Source of the DNA: Thermoprotei archaeon ex4572_64
Lineage (GTDB): Archaea > Thermoproteota > Thermoprotei > Thermoproteales > Thermocladiaceae
Assembly (NCBI GenBank): GCA_002254895.1
Contig: NJDF01000010.1
Span: forward strand, 1-6,043
Direction: 5' to 3'
Length of the DNA: 6,043 nt
Part shown: positions 5,949 to 6,043 of the stretch, piece by piece
Position numbering within the stretch: position 1 is the first letter of the stretch
Layout of the letters: the number at the start of each line of letters is the position of its first letter
Translations under genes and position numbers: made by a program
The notes under the pieces: generated by a model
Seen by the model: only the letters and a program-made list of their open reading frames with translations
Databases searched by the model: none
Told to the model about the DNA's origin: nothing

Positions 5949-6043
5949 ATGAAGTATACAGTCATTATAGTATTCACATCTTGGACTATACTTGTATTAC
6001 TACTTTATTTAGCTCTAATCATTAGGAACTTCATAGCTATGCA
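5949..6043 (+). CDS. start of a membrane-anchored protein (3' end outside window)
   Basis: An open frame begins at ATG 5949 (or the GTG just before it at 5946) and stays open to the window edge, giving 31 residues that start MKYTVIIVF. They form one strongly hydrophobic helix (residues ~4-26) with a Lys at the front and 'IIRN' after it, which looks like a signal anchor or the first membrane segment. It begins 25 bases after the stop of the Alg7-like gene; a weak AGGT (5934-5937) lies 11 bases upstream of the start and could be a ribosome-binding site. It is probably part of the same operon. Too little is visible to name a family. Confidence 0.55.
   Translation, partial: MKYTVIIVFTSWTILVLLLYLALIIRNFIAM

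Noticed and set aside
1..6043. tRNA, rRNA, CRISPR repeats, insertion sequence ends
   Set aside because: I looked for regularly spaced repeats, terminal inverted repeats, transposase motifs and tRNA-like cloverleaf signals (TTCGA-type loops) in the gaps and found none; the gaps are all shorter than about 110 bases.

Overview
The window looks like a piece of a hyperthermophilic archaeal chromosome, most likely Thermoproteota (Crenarchaeota). The DNA is AT-rich, arginine is written mostly AGA/AGG and isoleucine often ATA. Genes start without clear Shine-Dalgarno sites, and TATA-like boxes sit about 25-30 bases before the ATG. The gene content agrees: a deoxyhypusine synthase (archaeal/eukaryotic), a methyltransferase of the crenarchaeal aKMT4 protein-lysine methyltransferase type, a dolichol-type GlcNAc-1-phosphate transferase homologue, and a HerA-like ATPase. 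Assignment below phylum level is not possible by eye. All convincing genes lie on the + strand and coding density is high; no stretch over about 110 bases lacks a gene.

Layout. (1) Positions 1-995 hold the 3' part of a HerA/DUF87-like P-loop ATPase with its Walker B motif and a long charged coiled-coil tail; the Walker A half lies upstream of the window. (2) A 109-base gap with a short inverted repeat and a weak promoter leads to a second cluster at 1105-3225. It holds a small winged-helix protein whose last 14 bases overlap an M48 (HtpX-like) membrane metalloprotease, then a 130-residue protein of unknown family. (3) A 67-base gap carrying the best promoter in the window precedes a tightly overlapping cluster at 3293-5923. 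It holds an aKMT4-like methyltransferase with an extra C-terminal helix-turn-helix, deoxyhypusine synthase, and a polytopic Alg7/AglH-like transferase. (4) The window ends inside a new gene that begins with a hydrophobic membrane anchor.

How the genes may work together. The third cluster puts three enzymes whose families modify proteins (lysine methylation, hypusination of aIF5A, first step of N-glycosylation) into what looks like one transcript. The second cluster resembles a regulator plus membrane-protease pair. Both groupings are inferences from gene order.

The most notable points are the methyltransferase-HTH fusion, the replacement of several normally invariant catalytic residues in the Alg7/AglH-like protein (including the third acidic, metal-binding position), and the overlapping winged-helix/M48 pair followed by an unknown protein. 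Nothing in the window is clearly a mobile element, CRISPR array, tRNA or rRNA.
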